From CAVUCH01 sp963697705 (GTDB lineage: Bacteria > Acidobacteriota > Vicinamibacteria > Vicinamibacterales > JAENWD01), in contig CAVOPA010000005.1 of the NCBI GenBank assembly GCA_963697705.1, positions 3,602 to 67,601 of the forward strand: DNA of 64,000 nucleotides. The letters are read 5' to 3'. Below are positions 1 through 10,600 of the stretch, one piece after another. Within the stretch, counting starts at the first letter, position 1, and each line of letters starts with the position of its first letter. Position numbers and translations under genes: made by a program. The notes under the pieces are model-generated. The model saw only the letters and a program-made list of their open reading frames with translations. It had not been told where the DNA came from and made no database searches.

Positions 1-2
1 AT

Positions 3-53
3 CGCTACAAGCTCGTGCTCGGCGAGCCGCCTCACACCCCAAGCTCGCCGTGA
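3..53 (+). CDS. possible 3' end of a gene that starts before the window
   Basis: An open frame runs from the window edge and stops at a TGA at 51-53. It gives a 16-residue tail (RYKLVLGEPPHTPSSP) with no identifiable domain. It is only plausible: the stretch is short, though it is open in the same direction as the following gene. The palindromic repeat at 83-166 follows it directly. Confidence 0.25.
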   Translation, partial: RYKLVLGEPPHTPSSP

Positions 54-82
54 GCGACGTCGCGCATGCGCCTGTTGGGAAT

Positions 83-166
83 TGCGGGGCAGGCCTTCAG
101 GCCTGCTTGCGCGGCATCTTGCAGGGCTGAAGCCCTGCCCCACAACCGACATCGCGCTCGTCAAGT
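83..166. repeat. paired palindromic repeat (GGGGCAGG...CTTCAG...CCTGC type)
   Basis: Two related palindromes face each other. The left arm reads about GGGGCAGGCCTTCAGGCCTG and the right arm is its near inverse (GCAGGGCTGAAGCCCTGCCC), so each arm folds on itself and the two arms also pair. A related pair occurs at 21581-21634. It is intergenic, lies upstream of the CRTAC1 gene, and shows no coding sense. This looks like a dispersed REP-like element; it could also act as a terminator for the gene ending at 53. Confidence 0.6.
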
Positions 167-255
167 TCAAGAAGCTGATCGACGGAGCGCGCTCTAGCAG
201 CCGGAGTAAATCACGGGATGACGACCGCGTGTGCAGAGATGGGCAGGCGATTTCA

Positions 256-2016
256 ATGACGCGCCGCACGCTTTTGCGGCTGACGCTGGGCGCCCTCGGT
301 GGCTTGGCGGACCGTAGGCTCCTGGCGCAAGGGGTTTCCAGCCACACAACGAAGCCGCTGGCGCGACCGGCGCCGTCGGGGCGGCCATACAACTCGCGGC
401 TGGTCGATGTCGCATCGACCGCAGGGCTGCGCGAGCCGATCGTCTATGGCGGCGTCGACGCGAAGAAGTACATCGTCGAAACGATCGGGTGCGGCTGTGC
501 CTTCTTCGACTACGACAACGACGGTTGGATGGACATCTTCGTCCTCGCCGGCACCCGTCTCGACGGCGACCCGCAAGGCGCGAGCAATCGGCTCTACAAG
601 AACAACCGCGACGGCACGTTCGCCGACGTGACCGAGAAAGCGGGACTCCAGCCCGTTGGCTGGGCCTCCGGCGTCTGCGTGGGTGACTTCAACAATGACG
701 GCTTCGAGGACCTGTTCTGTACGTTCTTCGGCCAGAACCGGCTGTATCGCAACAACGGCGACGGCACGTTCACCGATGTCACCACGGCGGCGGGGCTCTC
801 GAACCCGCAGCCGCGATGGGGCGCCGGCTGCAGCTTCATCGACTACAACCGCGATGGCCACCTCGACCTCTTCGTCTCCAACTACATCCGCTTCTCGTTC
901 GAGCGTGCGCCGGTGCCCGGCGAGAACAGCAACTGTCATTGGAAGGGCATACCGGTCGTGTGCGGGCCGCGCGGACTGCCGCAAGGACGACATTCGCTCT
1001 ATCGCAACAACGGCGACGGTACGTTCACCGATGTGAGCGAACAGGCGGGTATCTCCGCCGCCACCCAGAGCTACGGGATGACGGTCCTGGCGGCCGACCT
1101 CGACGAAGACGGATGGCCGGACATCTACGTCGCGTGCGATTCGACACCGAGCCTGCTCTTCATGAACAACCACGATGGCACCTTCCGCGAGGAGGGTGTG
1201 CTGCGCGGCGTCGCGCTCAGCGACGACGGCGGTGAACAGGCCGGCATGGGAGTCGGCATCGGCGACTTCGACTCGGATGGACATCTCGATCTGCTGAAGA
1301 CGCACTTCGCTGACGATGCGAGCGGGCTCTATCACAACGATGGAACGGGCCAGTTCGACGATGTGACGAGACGCGCGCGTGTGGCAGTCGAGACGCGTTA
1401 CGTCGGTTGGGGAGCGGGCATCGTCGACCTCGACAACGATGGACGCCCTGACCTGTTTGTCGTCACCGGCAGCGTCTATCCGGAGGTCGAGCGGAAACTG
1501 CCGCAGTATCCCAACAAGACCCCGCGCGCGGTGTTTCGCAATCTCGGCGACGGCACCTTCGAACAGTTGGTGGAAGAGGCCGGACCGGGCGTTGCAGCGG
1601 CACACTGCAGCCGAGGGTGCGCCTTTGGCGACTTCGACAACGATGGCGATCTGGATGTGCTCATCGTCAATCTGAACGAGCCGCCCTCATTGCTGCGCAA
1701 CGACGTGACGGGCTCGAACAACTGGCTCAAGATCAGGCTCATTGGAGTGACCTCCAACCGAAGCGCGATTGGCGCACGCGTCCTCCTCCGCTGCGGCGGA
1801 CGGACCCAGGCGCAGGCCGTCGTCAGTCAATCGAGCTTCTACTCCTCGAACGATCCCCGCCTCCACTTCGGGATGGGGAACTGCCGGCTTGCCGACCTCG
1901 AGATCTACTGGCCCAACGGGCGCCACGACACGTTCAAGGGCATTGAGGCCAATCGGCTGATCACGATCAAGGAAGGGGTCGGACTCGTGCCCATGCGAGG
2001 CTGGGTGCCGGCATAG
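256..2016 (+). CDS. secreted CRTAC1-family FG-GAP/VCBS repeat protein with ASPIC/UnbV domain
   Basis: A 586-residue protein. I start at the ATG at 256 because it opens a twin-arginine-like export signal (TRRTLLRLTLGAL), although the frame is open further upstream. The body carries at least seven calcium-binding FG-GAP loops of the DxDxDGxxDL type (DYDNDGWMDIF, DFNNDGFEDLF, DYNRDGHLDLF, DLDEDGWPDIY, DFDSDGHLDLL, DLDNDGRPDLF, DFDNDGDLDVL), which predict a beta-propeller. The C-terminal ~80 residues form an ASPIC/UnbV domain (GARVLLRCGG ... LEIYWPNGRHDTFKG). Proteins of this family are exported and their biochemical role is unclear. It precedes a TonB receptor gene with its own promoter, so the two are probably not one operon. 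Family assignment is secure; function is not. Confidence 0.9.
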   Translation: MTRRTLLRLTLGALGGLADRRLLAQGVSSHTTKPLARPAPSGRPYNSRLVDVASTAGLREPIVYGGVDAKKYIVETIGCGCAFFDYDNDGWMDIFVLAGTRLDGDPQGASNRLYKNNRDGTFADVTEKAGLQPVGWASGVCVGDFNNDGFEDLFCTFFGQNRLYRNNGDGTFTDVTTAAGLSNPQPRWGAGCSFIDYNRDGHLDLFVSNYIRFSFERAPVPGENSNCHWKGIPVVCGPRGLPQGRHSLYRNNGDGTFTDVSEQAGISAATQSYGMTVLAADLDEDGWPDIYVACDSTPSLLFMNNHDGTFREEGVLRGVALSDDGGEQAGMGVGIGDFDSDGHLDLLKTHFADDASGLYHNDGTGQFDDVTRRARVAVETRYVGWGAGIVDLDNDGRPDLFVVTGSVYPEVERKLPQYPNKTPRAVFRNLGDGTFEQLVEEAGPGVAAAHCSRGCAFGDFDNDGDLDVLIVNLNEPPSLLRNDVTGSNNWLKIRLIGVTSNRSAIGARVLLRCGGRTQAQAVVSQSSFYSSNDPRLHFGMGNCRLADLEIYWPNGRHDTFKGIEANRLITIKEGVGLVPMRGWVPA

Positions 2017-2102
2017 CCAATCGCGTCGGCTAACCGCTCGACGTTCCCCTGCGAAACAGCCCAGTTGAGTTCGTGTCGTCAGTGCGCTCGGAAGCGAGTG
2101 TC

Positions 2103-2131
2103 TTGACACGAGGGCACACCGGCGCTATGGT
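2103..2131 (+). promoter_or_regulatory. sigma70-like promoter for the TonB receptor gene
   Basis: TTGACA at 2103-2108 and TATGGT at 2126-2131 are separated by 17 bases. The expected transcript start is about 2138. Just downstream lie GAACGTT (2136-2142) and a perfect 12-bp palindrome GTGAACGTTCAC (2148-2159), in the position of an operator. The translation start at 2187 has a GGGAGG ribosome-binding site at 2175-2180. Confidence 0.6.
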
Positions 2132-2186
2132 GCCCGAACGTTAGAACGTGAACGTTCACGGCGCCGCGTTGTCCGGGAGGCTTGTC

Positions 2187-5100
2187 ATGCAGTCTGTCCC
2201 CGAGTCGCGGGGTTTGGTCCCAGCCTCATGTGAACGGACCAATCGATCGAGCGGAGTCCTTCGAGTCCTGGTGCGTGGCACCGGATGTTTCCTGCTTCTG
2301 CTTCTCGCCGCCACTGCCCACGCACAGTACACCGCGAACGTCCAGGGCCTCGTCCAGGACCCGAGCGCGGCCGGCATAGCCAACGCGAAGGTCGATCTGA
2401 TCAACGTCGCGACGCAAGTCTCGGCAACCACGACGTCCGACGACTCGGGCAATTACCGCTTTCTGAGCCTCGCGCCGGGCACCTACACGATCACCGCCGA
2501 GGCGCAGGGCTTCAAGCGCGCCGAAACGACGGTTACCCTACAGACCAATCAGACGCTGAACGTCCCCATCACCCTCGAGGTCGGCACACTGGCGGAACAG
2601 GTGACGGTCACAGCGGCTGACGCCGCTCGTCAACACGGCGGAGACACGCAATCAGCTGACACTCGGAAGCGAGTCGCTCGACGCGCTGCCGCTCCCGGGT
2701 CGCAACTACATCTCGCTCGTGACCCTCGGGCCCGGAGTATCCGGGCTCGGTACCATGGGAGGGGGACAGCCAGGAGGGGCCGGGACACCCGGATCCGGCG
2801 TCGACAACTACTCGACGGAAACGGCCGTCGACGCCAGCGCCAACGGTCAGGGGACGGTCGCCAACAAGTTCATCGTGGACGGCCTCAACGTGACGAGCGG
2901 CATCCGCCAGGGTGTGTTGAACCTGACGCCCAATCCCGACGCGATTCAGGAGACGAGCATCCAGGTGAACACCTTCTCGTCCGAATACGGCGGCGGCAGC
3001 TCGATCCAGATGGCCAGCACGACCAAATCGGGAGCGGATCGGTTTCACGGCGTCGTGAGCGACTATTACAACAACCAGAGCATGTACGCGAAGACGGTGT
3101 TCATGGGCCCGGACGCCGATTACAATCCGTTCCACACCAACAACTTCTCGGCCGCGGTTGGCGGGCCGATCATCCCGAAGAAGCAGTTGTTCTTCTTCTT
3201 CGCGGTACGAGCCGCTCCGATCGTCGGCCTCGACCGGCAATCAGACCATCTTCTTCCCGGATCAGCAGTTCGCGCGCTGGGCGCAGGACAACCATCCGAA
3301 CACGTTCGGCACCAAGATCCTGAACACCTACGTGCCGAGCGGCGCGAGTGTGAGCGGCGTCTCGAAAACGGCTGGCGAGGTCTTCCCGGGGACGTGCGGC
3401 ACGCCGGCCACCAACAACCTGCCGTGTTCGCTGCCCATGCTCGACTCGGGCATCTTCAACTCGAGCAATTTCCGCGATGGCGACCAGTACTTCCTGCGCG
3501 TCGACAAGCACTTCGCCAGCGATCGCATTTACGGCAGCTTCTTCCGGACGCTTCTCGACTACGGCGGACCGAATGTCATCCCACAGTTCTCGACGACGAA
3601 TCACAACACGCAGTACGCGTTCCAGGTGAACTACACGCACGTGTTCGGGCCGCGCACGCTGAACGAGGCGATCTTCGCGTCGAACCGCATCGAAGGATTC
3701 ATCGGCGAGACCGGCGACTTCACGATACCCAACATCTCGGTCACCGGCCTCTCCGTCGGGTACGGGGTCGGCTTTGCCCAGGGCAATTTCATCCAGCACA
3801 ACTACCAGTGGCGCGACGTGCTGACGCACGTCCGCGGCGCGCACGTGCTGAAGTTCGGGTACGAAGGGTGGTTCGGCGACGACGTGGAGCCGTTTCAGGG
3901 TCCCTGGTCCCATCCGGCCTTCTCGTTCGACAACCTGTTGAAGCTCGCGCAGGACGCCCCGCACACGCAGGGCGGCGTCATGTACGACCCGGTGACCGGT
4001 CAGCAGAAGCTGTGGGAGTGGAACGCCGCATCCAGGACGTGGGGCGCGTTCGTCCAGGATACGTGGAAGGCCCGCCGGAATCTCACGGTGACGCTCGGTT
4101 TCCGGTACGACGATCAGGGGAACCCGTGGTCGCGCAGCGACACCACCGTCTTCGGCAACTTCTACCCGGGAGCAGGCGCCACGACCGAGGAGCAGATCGC
4201 GAATGGCGTCGCGCGGCCATCGGACAAGGCGCTCACGCGATCGCCCAAGGCGTTCAATCCCCGTGCGGGCGCCGCGTGGGACGTCACCGGCGACGGGAAG
4301 TGGGTCGTACGAGGCGGGGCGGGGATATACGCGAACTGGCTCACGCAGGCGAATGTTCAGGAGGAATTCCGCGGCAACCCGCCCGGGCCTCATCCTGCCG
4401 ACCTTCTTCGAGGGATCGTCTACGCCGCCGGTCTTCGTCCAGGGCACGGGCGACACGCCGCCCTTCGGATTCCAATTCCCGCCGCTGGCTGGCTCGACGC
4501 TCTGTCCCCAGGCGCCGTGCCTGGACGAGAAGGGCGGAATCAGGGGCGCCGCGTTCCCAATCGGGGCAATCAACCCTGAGCTGAAGTCACCCACCGCCTA
4601 CATCTTCTCGGCCGCCGTCGAGCGCCGGCTGGGTGCGAGCATGTCGGGCAGCGTGATTTACAGCGGCTCGCACTCGACCAATCAGGTCGGCAACGGCAAC
4701 CAGGCCGGGCTGGTCAGCTACGGCGTGAACATCAACACGACACCTGGGGATCTGCTGAGCAAACCGCCGGGCTCGGCGCCGACGCGGCTGAATCCCAGTT
4801 TCGGCTCGATCGCGTATGCGGACAACGATCGGGTCGCGAACTACAACGGCGTGACATTCGACGTGCGCGGGCGCGCTCGCGGGCTGTTCTTCGACGCGTC
4901 GTACACGCGATCGAGCTCAAAGGACGATATGGGCGCAGTATCCGAGCCCCATCGACCCACATCGGTTCTACGGCCCGTCGCCGTGGGACGTGCCGCACCG
5001 GCTCTCGCTGACGTTCAACTACACCGTGCCCGACGTGACCTCGAGCAATGGCTTCGTGAACCGCCTGGCGAGTGGGTGGGGTGTGAGCGGGATCGGCATC

Positions 5101-5529
5101 TACCAATCCGGCTACCCGATGACAGTGTTGACGACCGCACCGTTCACGGCGGGCGGCGATTACAACGCGGACGGCGACAACCTGGATTACCCGAACGTCA
5201 CGAGCTACGACATGCGGCGGTCGCAGGAAGATTACCTGACGAACGGCGTGTTCACACCCGGTCAGTTCACGACGCCGGCGCTCGGAACAGAAGGCGACGA
5301 GCGGCCGCAGCAGTTCCGGCAGCCGAATTTCGCGGAGACTGATCTCTCCGTGTACAAGGGCACGCGACTCACGAGCCAGGTGAACTTCCAGCTGCGGTTC
5401 GAGTTCTACAACATCTTCAACAACAAGAACCTGTACCTGGAGAACGACCTTGCCTCCGGAGGATTTGGCAAGGCGATCAGCCAGCAGCTGCCGTTCTGGT
5501 GGCAGATTGGCGCACGGCTGTCGTTCTGA
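2187..5529 (+). pseudogene. TonB-dependent receptor with carboxypeptidase-regulatory-like domain, frameshifted
   Basis: The start at 2187 has GGGAGG six bases upstream. A signal peptide (CFLLLLLAATAHAQ) leads into a carboxypeptidase-regulatory-like beta-sandwich (VQGLVQDPSAAGIANAKVDL ... TYTITAEAQGF), then a plug region and a barrel ending in the short membrane-insertion tail WWQIGARLSF. It is an Oar-like outer-membrane receptor of roughly 1,110 residues. The reading frame changes near 2625, 3205, 4375 and 4935, each time by the same phase (equivalent to +1). Between shifts the frames are open and well conserved. The first shift fits loss of two bases; the third fits an extra C in a CCGCCCGGG run. 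It is either a young pseudogene or affected by assembly errors. The neighbouring glycosidases suggest import of plant-glycan breakdown products, which is inference. Confidence 0.85.
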
Positions 5530-7616
5530 CGGCGCGGCGTGCGGACGCGCGGCGCCGTCAGTCCGACGAGTCGATCCAGACGATCATTTCTCCCAATCCG
5601 CGATTTCCCCAGATCGCGTAGGGCACGGCCGTGAGCTGAACCGGGGTCGGAGCCGAGGCGATCCGCCGGCTGATACAGCTGGTGCGACCAGTCGGATGGC
5701 TTGCGCACGAGGGCTTCCGTCGTCAGCTTCACGACACCGCCGGCGAGCTTGGGATCCAGCTCGGTGCGGAACGTGGCCGCGCGCGGCAGGACCGCGTTGG
5801 CGAGGGACACCTGGTTGTCCGCCTGCTCGAACGCGTACACGAGCGGCCCACGCCGGAGCGCGACCTTGCCCTGCGCCTGGAGCACCTTGGGATGGGCGCT
5901 CAGCCGCTGCACGTCCATGGGCAAGGTCAGTTCGATGTTATCGCCGGCCTTCCACTCACGGCGAATTGCCGCATAACCTCGGGAAACCTGAGGTGATGCG
6001 GGCGAGCCGTTCACGCGAATCGACGGATTCGAGGCCCATCCCGGCAGTCGAACGTGCAGCGTGAACTCGCCCGCGGACTCGGGCCGCACCTCGATCTTCA
6101 CGGCACCGTCCCACGGGTAATTGGTGACCTGCCGCAGGGTGACGCGGCCGGCACCCACAGGGGCGGTGGCCTCACTCGCGATGAACAGGTTCACCCAGAG
6201 ACCGTCGCTCGATCGGCTGTAGATGTACTGGCCGAGCGACGGCAGAAACCGGCTGATCGTCGTCGGGCAGCACGGCACGTCGAACCACGGCGAGCGCTTG
6301 AAATCACCGCGACTCGCGAGCGGCGTCGCGTAGCAGAAGAGGTCGCCGCTGAGCGAGACACCGGCCGCGACGGCGTTGTACAGCGACTCCTCCATGACGT
6401 CGGTGTAGCTCGCGTCGCCGGTGAGATTGAACAGCCGATGATTCCAGAGCACCATCGCCGCCGAGGCACAGGTCTCCTGGTAGGCGTTCTCGTTCGGCAG
6501 ATCGTAGTCCTCGGTGAATCCCTCGTTGTGCGCCGACGGTCCGATGCCCCCGGTGACGTACATCCGGCGGAGGGTGACGCTGTCGTGGAGCGCCTTCGAG
6601 GCCTCCCAGAGTCCGGCGTCGCTCGTCTCGTACACGAGATCGGCCATGGCGCAGTAGAGGAACATCGCACGCACCGCGTGGCCGACGGCTTCCTTCTGCT
6701 CGCGGACGGGCAGGTGATCCTGCGCGTACCGCGTGTCGAACGTGCGCGGGTCCTTCAGATAAAACCGCTCGTACCACTCGCCGATGCGAAGCGGCTTGCC
6801 GAGGAAATCGACGGTCCGGTTCGGATCGAGTTGACGGAACTGCCGCTCGAATATCGAGGGCTTCTGTCCCCTGCGGTCCACGATCGCCTTGGCGAGATCG
6901 AGATACCGCTTCTCACCCGTGGCGCGGTACAGCTTTACCAGCGCCAGCTCGATTCCCTCGTGGCCCGGGATGTAATCCTTCCTGCCGGGCCCGAACTCGC
7001 GGTCGAACAGGTCGGCCAGACGCGTCGCGACGTTCAGGAACGACGTCTTGCCCGTCGCCTGGTAGTGCGCCACGGCCGCCTCGAACAGGTGGCCCGACGA
7101 GAAGTCCTCGTGAAAGAAGGCAAAGTTCTTGAATCGCAGGTCGGGCACGTTGAGCTGAATGAACGTGTCGAGATACCCGTCCGGCTGCTGCGCGGCCGCG
7201 ATGCGTGCGATGATCCCGTCCACCTTCGCGTCGAGCGCGGGATCGGGATGACGGGCGAGCGTCCACGAGGCACCCTCGATCCACTTGTAGACGTCCGAGT
7301 CGGCCCAGAAGGGTCCCCCGAACTTCCCGGTCGACTTGCCCGCCGCGATGTCGAAGTTGCGGAGACCACCCGTGCCCTCGATCTCCTGCAGCACGTGATC
7401 GAGCGTGCGCGTGCGATTCACCTCGAGACGCGGCGCCCAGAACGAATCGGTGATGGCAACGGCGGCGACCGGCAGCGCCGACAGGCGGTCTCCCGCCGGC
7501 CGCAGGTCGCTGACGCCGTCCGCGGTTGGCGCACCAGTCCCGAGCAGCATGACGACAACGAGCAGCCCAGTTCCAAAGACAAGCCGTGAACGCATGCTGG
7601 CGGTCTGCATGGCCAT
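5406..7616 (-). CDS. GH127 (DUF1680) beta-L-arabinofuranosidase-like protein, C-terminus frameshifted
   Basis: A 736-residue reading with an N-terminal export signal (MRSRLVFGTGLLVVVMLLGTGA). Family residues are present: HNEGF (Glu365, equivalent to the proposed acid/base), ETC (Glu381/Cys383) and the CC pair 449-450, which in characterised GH127 enzymes bind zinc and supply the cysteine nucleophile. After about residue 650 the frame is wrong. In the neighbouring frame the expected end (LTAVPYAIWGNRGLGEMIVW) continues to a stop at 5558-5560. The change near 5665 fits loss of five bases between two GGATC copies. As written, the protein runs past this stop to 5406, overlapping the TonB gene. 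The catalytic part is intact. It is transcribed divergently from the GH127/GH146-like gene at 7748. Confidence 0.88.
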   Translation of the reverse strand: MAMQTASMRSRLVFGTGLLVVVMLLGTGAPTADGVSDLRPAGDRLSALPVAAVAITDSFWAPRLEVNRTRTLDHVLQEIEGTGGLRNFDIAAGKSTGKFGGPFWADSDVYKWIEGASWTLARHPDPALDAKVDGIIARIAAAQQPDGYLDTFIQLNVPDLRFKNFAFFHEDFSSGHLFEAAVAHYQATGKTSFLNVATRLADLFDREFGPGRKDYIPGHEGIELALVKLYRATGEKRYLDLAKAIVDRRGQKPSIFERQFRQLDPNRTVDFLGKPLRIGEWYERFYLKDPRTFDTRYAQDHLPVREQKEAVGHAVRAMFLYCAMADLVYETSDAGLWEASKALHDSVTLRRMYVTGGIGPSAHNEGFTEDYDLPNENAYQETCASAAMVLWNHRLFNLTGDASYTDVMEESLYNAVAAGVSLSGDLFCYATPLASRGDFKRSPWFDVPCCPTTISRFLPSLGQYIYSRSSDGLWVNLFIASEATAPVGAGRVTLRQVTNYPWDGAVKIEVRPESAGEFTLHVRLPGWASNPSIRVNGSPASPQVSRGYAAIRREWKAGDNIELTLPMDVQRLSAHPKVLQAQGKVALRRGPLVYAFEQADNQVSLANAVLPRAATFRTELDPKLAGGVVKLTTEALVRKPSDWSHQLYQPADRLGSDPGSAHGRALRDLGKSRIGRNDRLDRLVGLTAPRVRTPRRQNDSRAPICHQNGSCWLIALPNPPEARSFSRYRFLLLKML
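5528..5559. terminator. hairpin shared by two convergent genes
   Basis: GACGGCGC (5528-5535) pairs perfectly with GCGCCGTC (5552-5559), with an inner GCGT/ACGC stem closing on a GCGG loop. It begins inside the TGA of the TonB receptor (5527-5529) and ends inside the ancestral stop of the minus-strand GH127 gene (5558-5560). There is no T-tract, so it is at best a rho-assisted or transcript-end-protecting stem working in both directions. Confidence 0.55.
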
Positions 7617-7658
7617 GACAGAAGCCCTCGAGGTGAGCGACGGAGGCCGCTCGCGCCG

Positions 7659-7687
7659 ATGATCCGTCCGAGCAATCGGCGTGTCAA
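7659..7687 (-). promoter_or_regulatory. sigma70-like promoter for the minus-strand GH127 gene
   Basis: Read on the minus strand, TTGACA (7682-7687) is followed after 17 bases by GATCAT (7659-7664). The -35 is perfect and the -10 matches four of six positions. It lies about 45 bp upstream of the GH127 start at 7616. The left edge of the large tandem duplication (7698) falls just outside this promoter. Confidence 0.5.
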
Positions 7688-7697
7688 TGTAGTTCGG

Positions 7698-10600
7698 CGG
7701 GCCGTGGCAGGCCGGCGATTGAGCATCGCGATCGAAATGGGTGACCCATGAGCACTGTCAAAGGGGGAGTCGCAGGCCTCGTGTCGGCCATCCTCCTCGC
7801 CGTCGTACTGGCCGTCGTGGTCCTGGCGGGCCACCGCGCACCGCCGGGAGCTGCAGGCCTGACGACGTTTCCACTGTCGCAAGTCCGCGTCGTCGATGGT
7901 CCCTTCAAGCACGCGCAGGATTTGAACGTCGACTACGTGCGCGCGCTCGAGCCCGATCGCCTGCTCGCGCCGTTCCGGGTCGAAGCCGGCCTTCAACCGA
8001 AGGCCCCCAAGTATCCGAACTGGGAGAGCACGGGGCTCGAGGGACACACAACGGGCCATTACCTGACGGCCCTGGCGCAGATCTGGGCCGCTACCGGCGA
8101 TCCGGAGATGAAGCGGCGGCTCGACTACATGGTCGACGAGCTCGCAGCGTGCCAGCGCGGCAACGGCAACGGTTACGTCGGCGGCATTCCGGGGAGCCGG
8201 CAGCTGTGGAAGGAGGTCGCCGCGGGCACACTTCACGTCGAGCCGTTCGCGATCAACGGCAAATGGGTGCCTTGGTACAACCTGCACAAGCTGTTCGCCG
8301 GGCTGCGTGATGCCCATCTGATCGGCGGGAGCTCGCAGGCGCGACTGGTCCTCATTCAGCTGGCCGACTGGGCCGATCGACTCGCCTCGACGCTGTCCGA
8401 TGCGCAGATGCAGGAGATGCTCGGGGCCGAGCAGGGCGGGATGAACGAGGTGCTCGCGGACGTGTACACCCTCACCAGCGACCGCAAGTACCTCGCGCTC
8501 GCTCAACGGTTCTCGCAGCGCGCGCTGCTGGAGGATCTCGAACGCCACCAGGACCCGCTCACCGGGCTGCACGCCAACACGCAGATTCCAAAGGCGATCG
8601 GGTACGCGCGCATCGCGGAGCTCGGCGGCGATCCGGGCGGTCTGGACGCCGCGAGGTTCTTCTGGCAGACGGTGGTGAGACGACGGACGGTTGCGTTCGG
8701 CGGCAACAGCGTCCGCGAGCACTTCAACCCTCCCGACGATTTCTCCTCGATGATCGAGTCCCGTGAGGGACCGGAGACCTGCAACACCTACAACATGCTC
8801 CGGCTGACGGAGCGGCTGTTTCGGGCCGAACCAGCCGCCGAGTACGCGGACTTCTACGAACGGGCGCTGTTCAACCACATCCTGTCGACCGAGCACCCCG
8901 TGCACGGTGGCTTCGTGTACTTCACGCCGATCCGCCCGCGACACTACCGCGTGTACTCGCAGCCGTCACAGTGCTTCTGGTGCTGCGTCGGCACAGGGAT
9001 GGAGAATCACGGCAAGTACGGTCAGTTCATCTACGCGCATACGGGCGAGGAGCTGTACATCAACCTGTTCATCGCGTCGGCACTCCGCTGGCCCGAACGC
9101 GGCCTCGAGCTCCAGCAAGAGACGAGCTTTCCGGACGAGGCGCGCACCCGGTTGGCGTTCTCGCTGCAACAGCCGCAACGCTTCACCCTGCGAGTGAGAC
9201 ATCCGGCATGGGCGGCAGCCGACGGGTTCACGATTCGTGTCAACGGCCAGCCGTGGCCCGAGCGCTCCGCACCAGCCTCGTATGTCGCGATCGCGAGACT
9301 GTGGCAGGACGGCGACCGCGTGGACATCGACCTGCCGATGCGAACGACGATCGAGCGGCTGCCGGATGGGTCCGATTACGTCGCGATTCTGCACGGGCCG
9401 ATCGTGCTCGCGGCCAGGACAGGTGAAGACCACGTCGACGGGTTGATTGCCGGGGACGGCCGCATGGCGCATGTATCGACCGGCCCGTACCTACCGCTCG
9501 ACAGCGCGCCGATGCTGGTCGGCGACATCGCGACAATGGCCGATCGCTTCCACCCGGTATCCGGCCGTCCACTGACCTTTACCGCGTCCGAGCTCATTCG
9601 TCCGGCGCAGGCGCGCGATCTGGAGCTCGTTCCGTTCTTTCGCGTGCACGACAGCCGTTACATGATCTACTGGCGTGCCGTTCCTCCGGACCAGTACAGC
9701 GCGGTCGTCTCCCGTCTGGCGGTCGAGGAAAAGGAGCGGCTTGCGCTCGAGGCCCGAACGATTGATCGCGTGACGCCGGGCGAGCAGCAGCCGGAAGTCG
9801 AGCATCACGTTCGGAGCGACGGTTCGACGACCGGCGCGACTAACGGTCGCGCCTGGCGTGAGGCGAGCGGGTGGTTCAGCTACGAACTCAGGCTCGTCAC
9901 CACTGCGTCGCCAGGTGCTCCGCCCGGCACTCAGGCGCCCCCGCCGAACGCGACAACCTCCACCTCACAGGAGGGCATCAGCGCTCGCCCGCTCGCCCTG
10001 GTCGTCACATATTGGGCAGGCCAGCACGATCGGCAATTCGACATCCTGGTGAACGATCGGGTGATTGCGTCGGTGGCGCTCGATGGGTCGCAGCCGGATC
10101 GCTTCATCGATGCAACGTATCCGATACCAGCCGACGTCGTGCGCGCAGCCGAGACTGGCCTGCTGACCGTCACGTTCGCAGCGAAGCCTGGTTCGCGTGC
10201 GGGCGCGGTCTACGACGTGCGGCTGCTCGCTGTCCGGTGAACGACGTGGAGCTCACCCGGCGCGCGCTGCTCCAGGGTGCGGCTTTGACCGCAGGCGCAC
10301 TCGTCCGGCCCGACCACGCGCGCTTCGCCATCGCTGCGCAGGCCGTCAGCACGGTGACGGTCCGCATCACCTTTCTGCCGCCCGCGACAGCAGGACGGGA
10401 AGACGCGTCCATATCGCTGGTTCCCGAAGACGGAGCCCTGGTGCGGCGCGACTGGCCGCGGCTTCCGGTGACGCGCGGCGCACCAGGCTCTCACGTGTCG
10501 GGGGGCGTTCGGCTGCACGTCGCCGAGGATCTCGCAGTCAGCGTCACTGCAGACGGCCGCGTCGTCCAGCAGCTGCGCGCGGACCTCGCCGCCAACTCCC

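Noticed and set aside
253..1605. A 450-residue minus-strand open frame opposite the CRTAC1 gene
   Set aside because: It is the mirror of a GC-rich coding region with clear FG-GAP motifs on the plus strand; its translation has no recognisable domain or start signal.
2187..5529. Programmed ribosomal frameshifting in the TonB receptor
   Set aside because: Four separate shifts without shared slippery sequences or downstream structures, and similar breaks in many relatives, fit decay or assembly error far better.
6054..7589. A 511-residue plus-strand open frame opposite the GH127 gene
   Set aside because: It lacks protein-like composition (rich in Arg, Glu, Val repeats) and lies fully inside a well-supported glycosidase gene.
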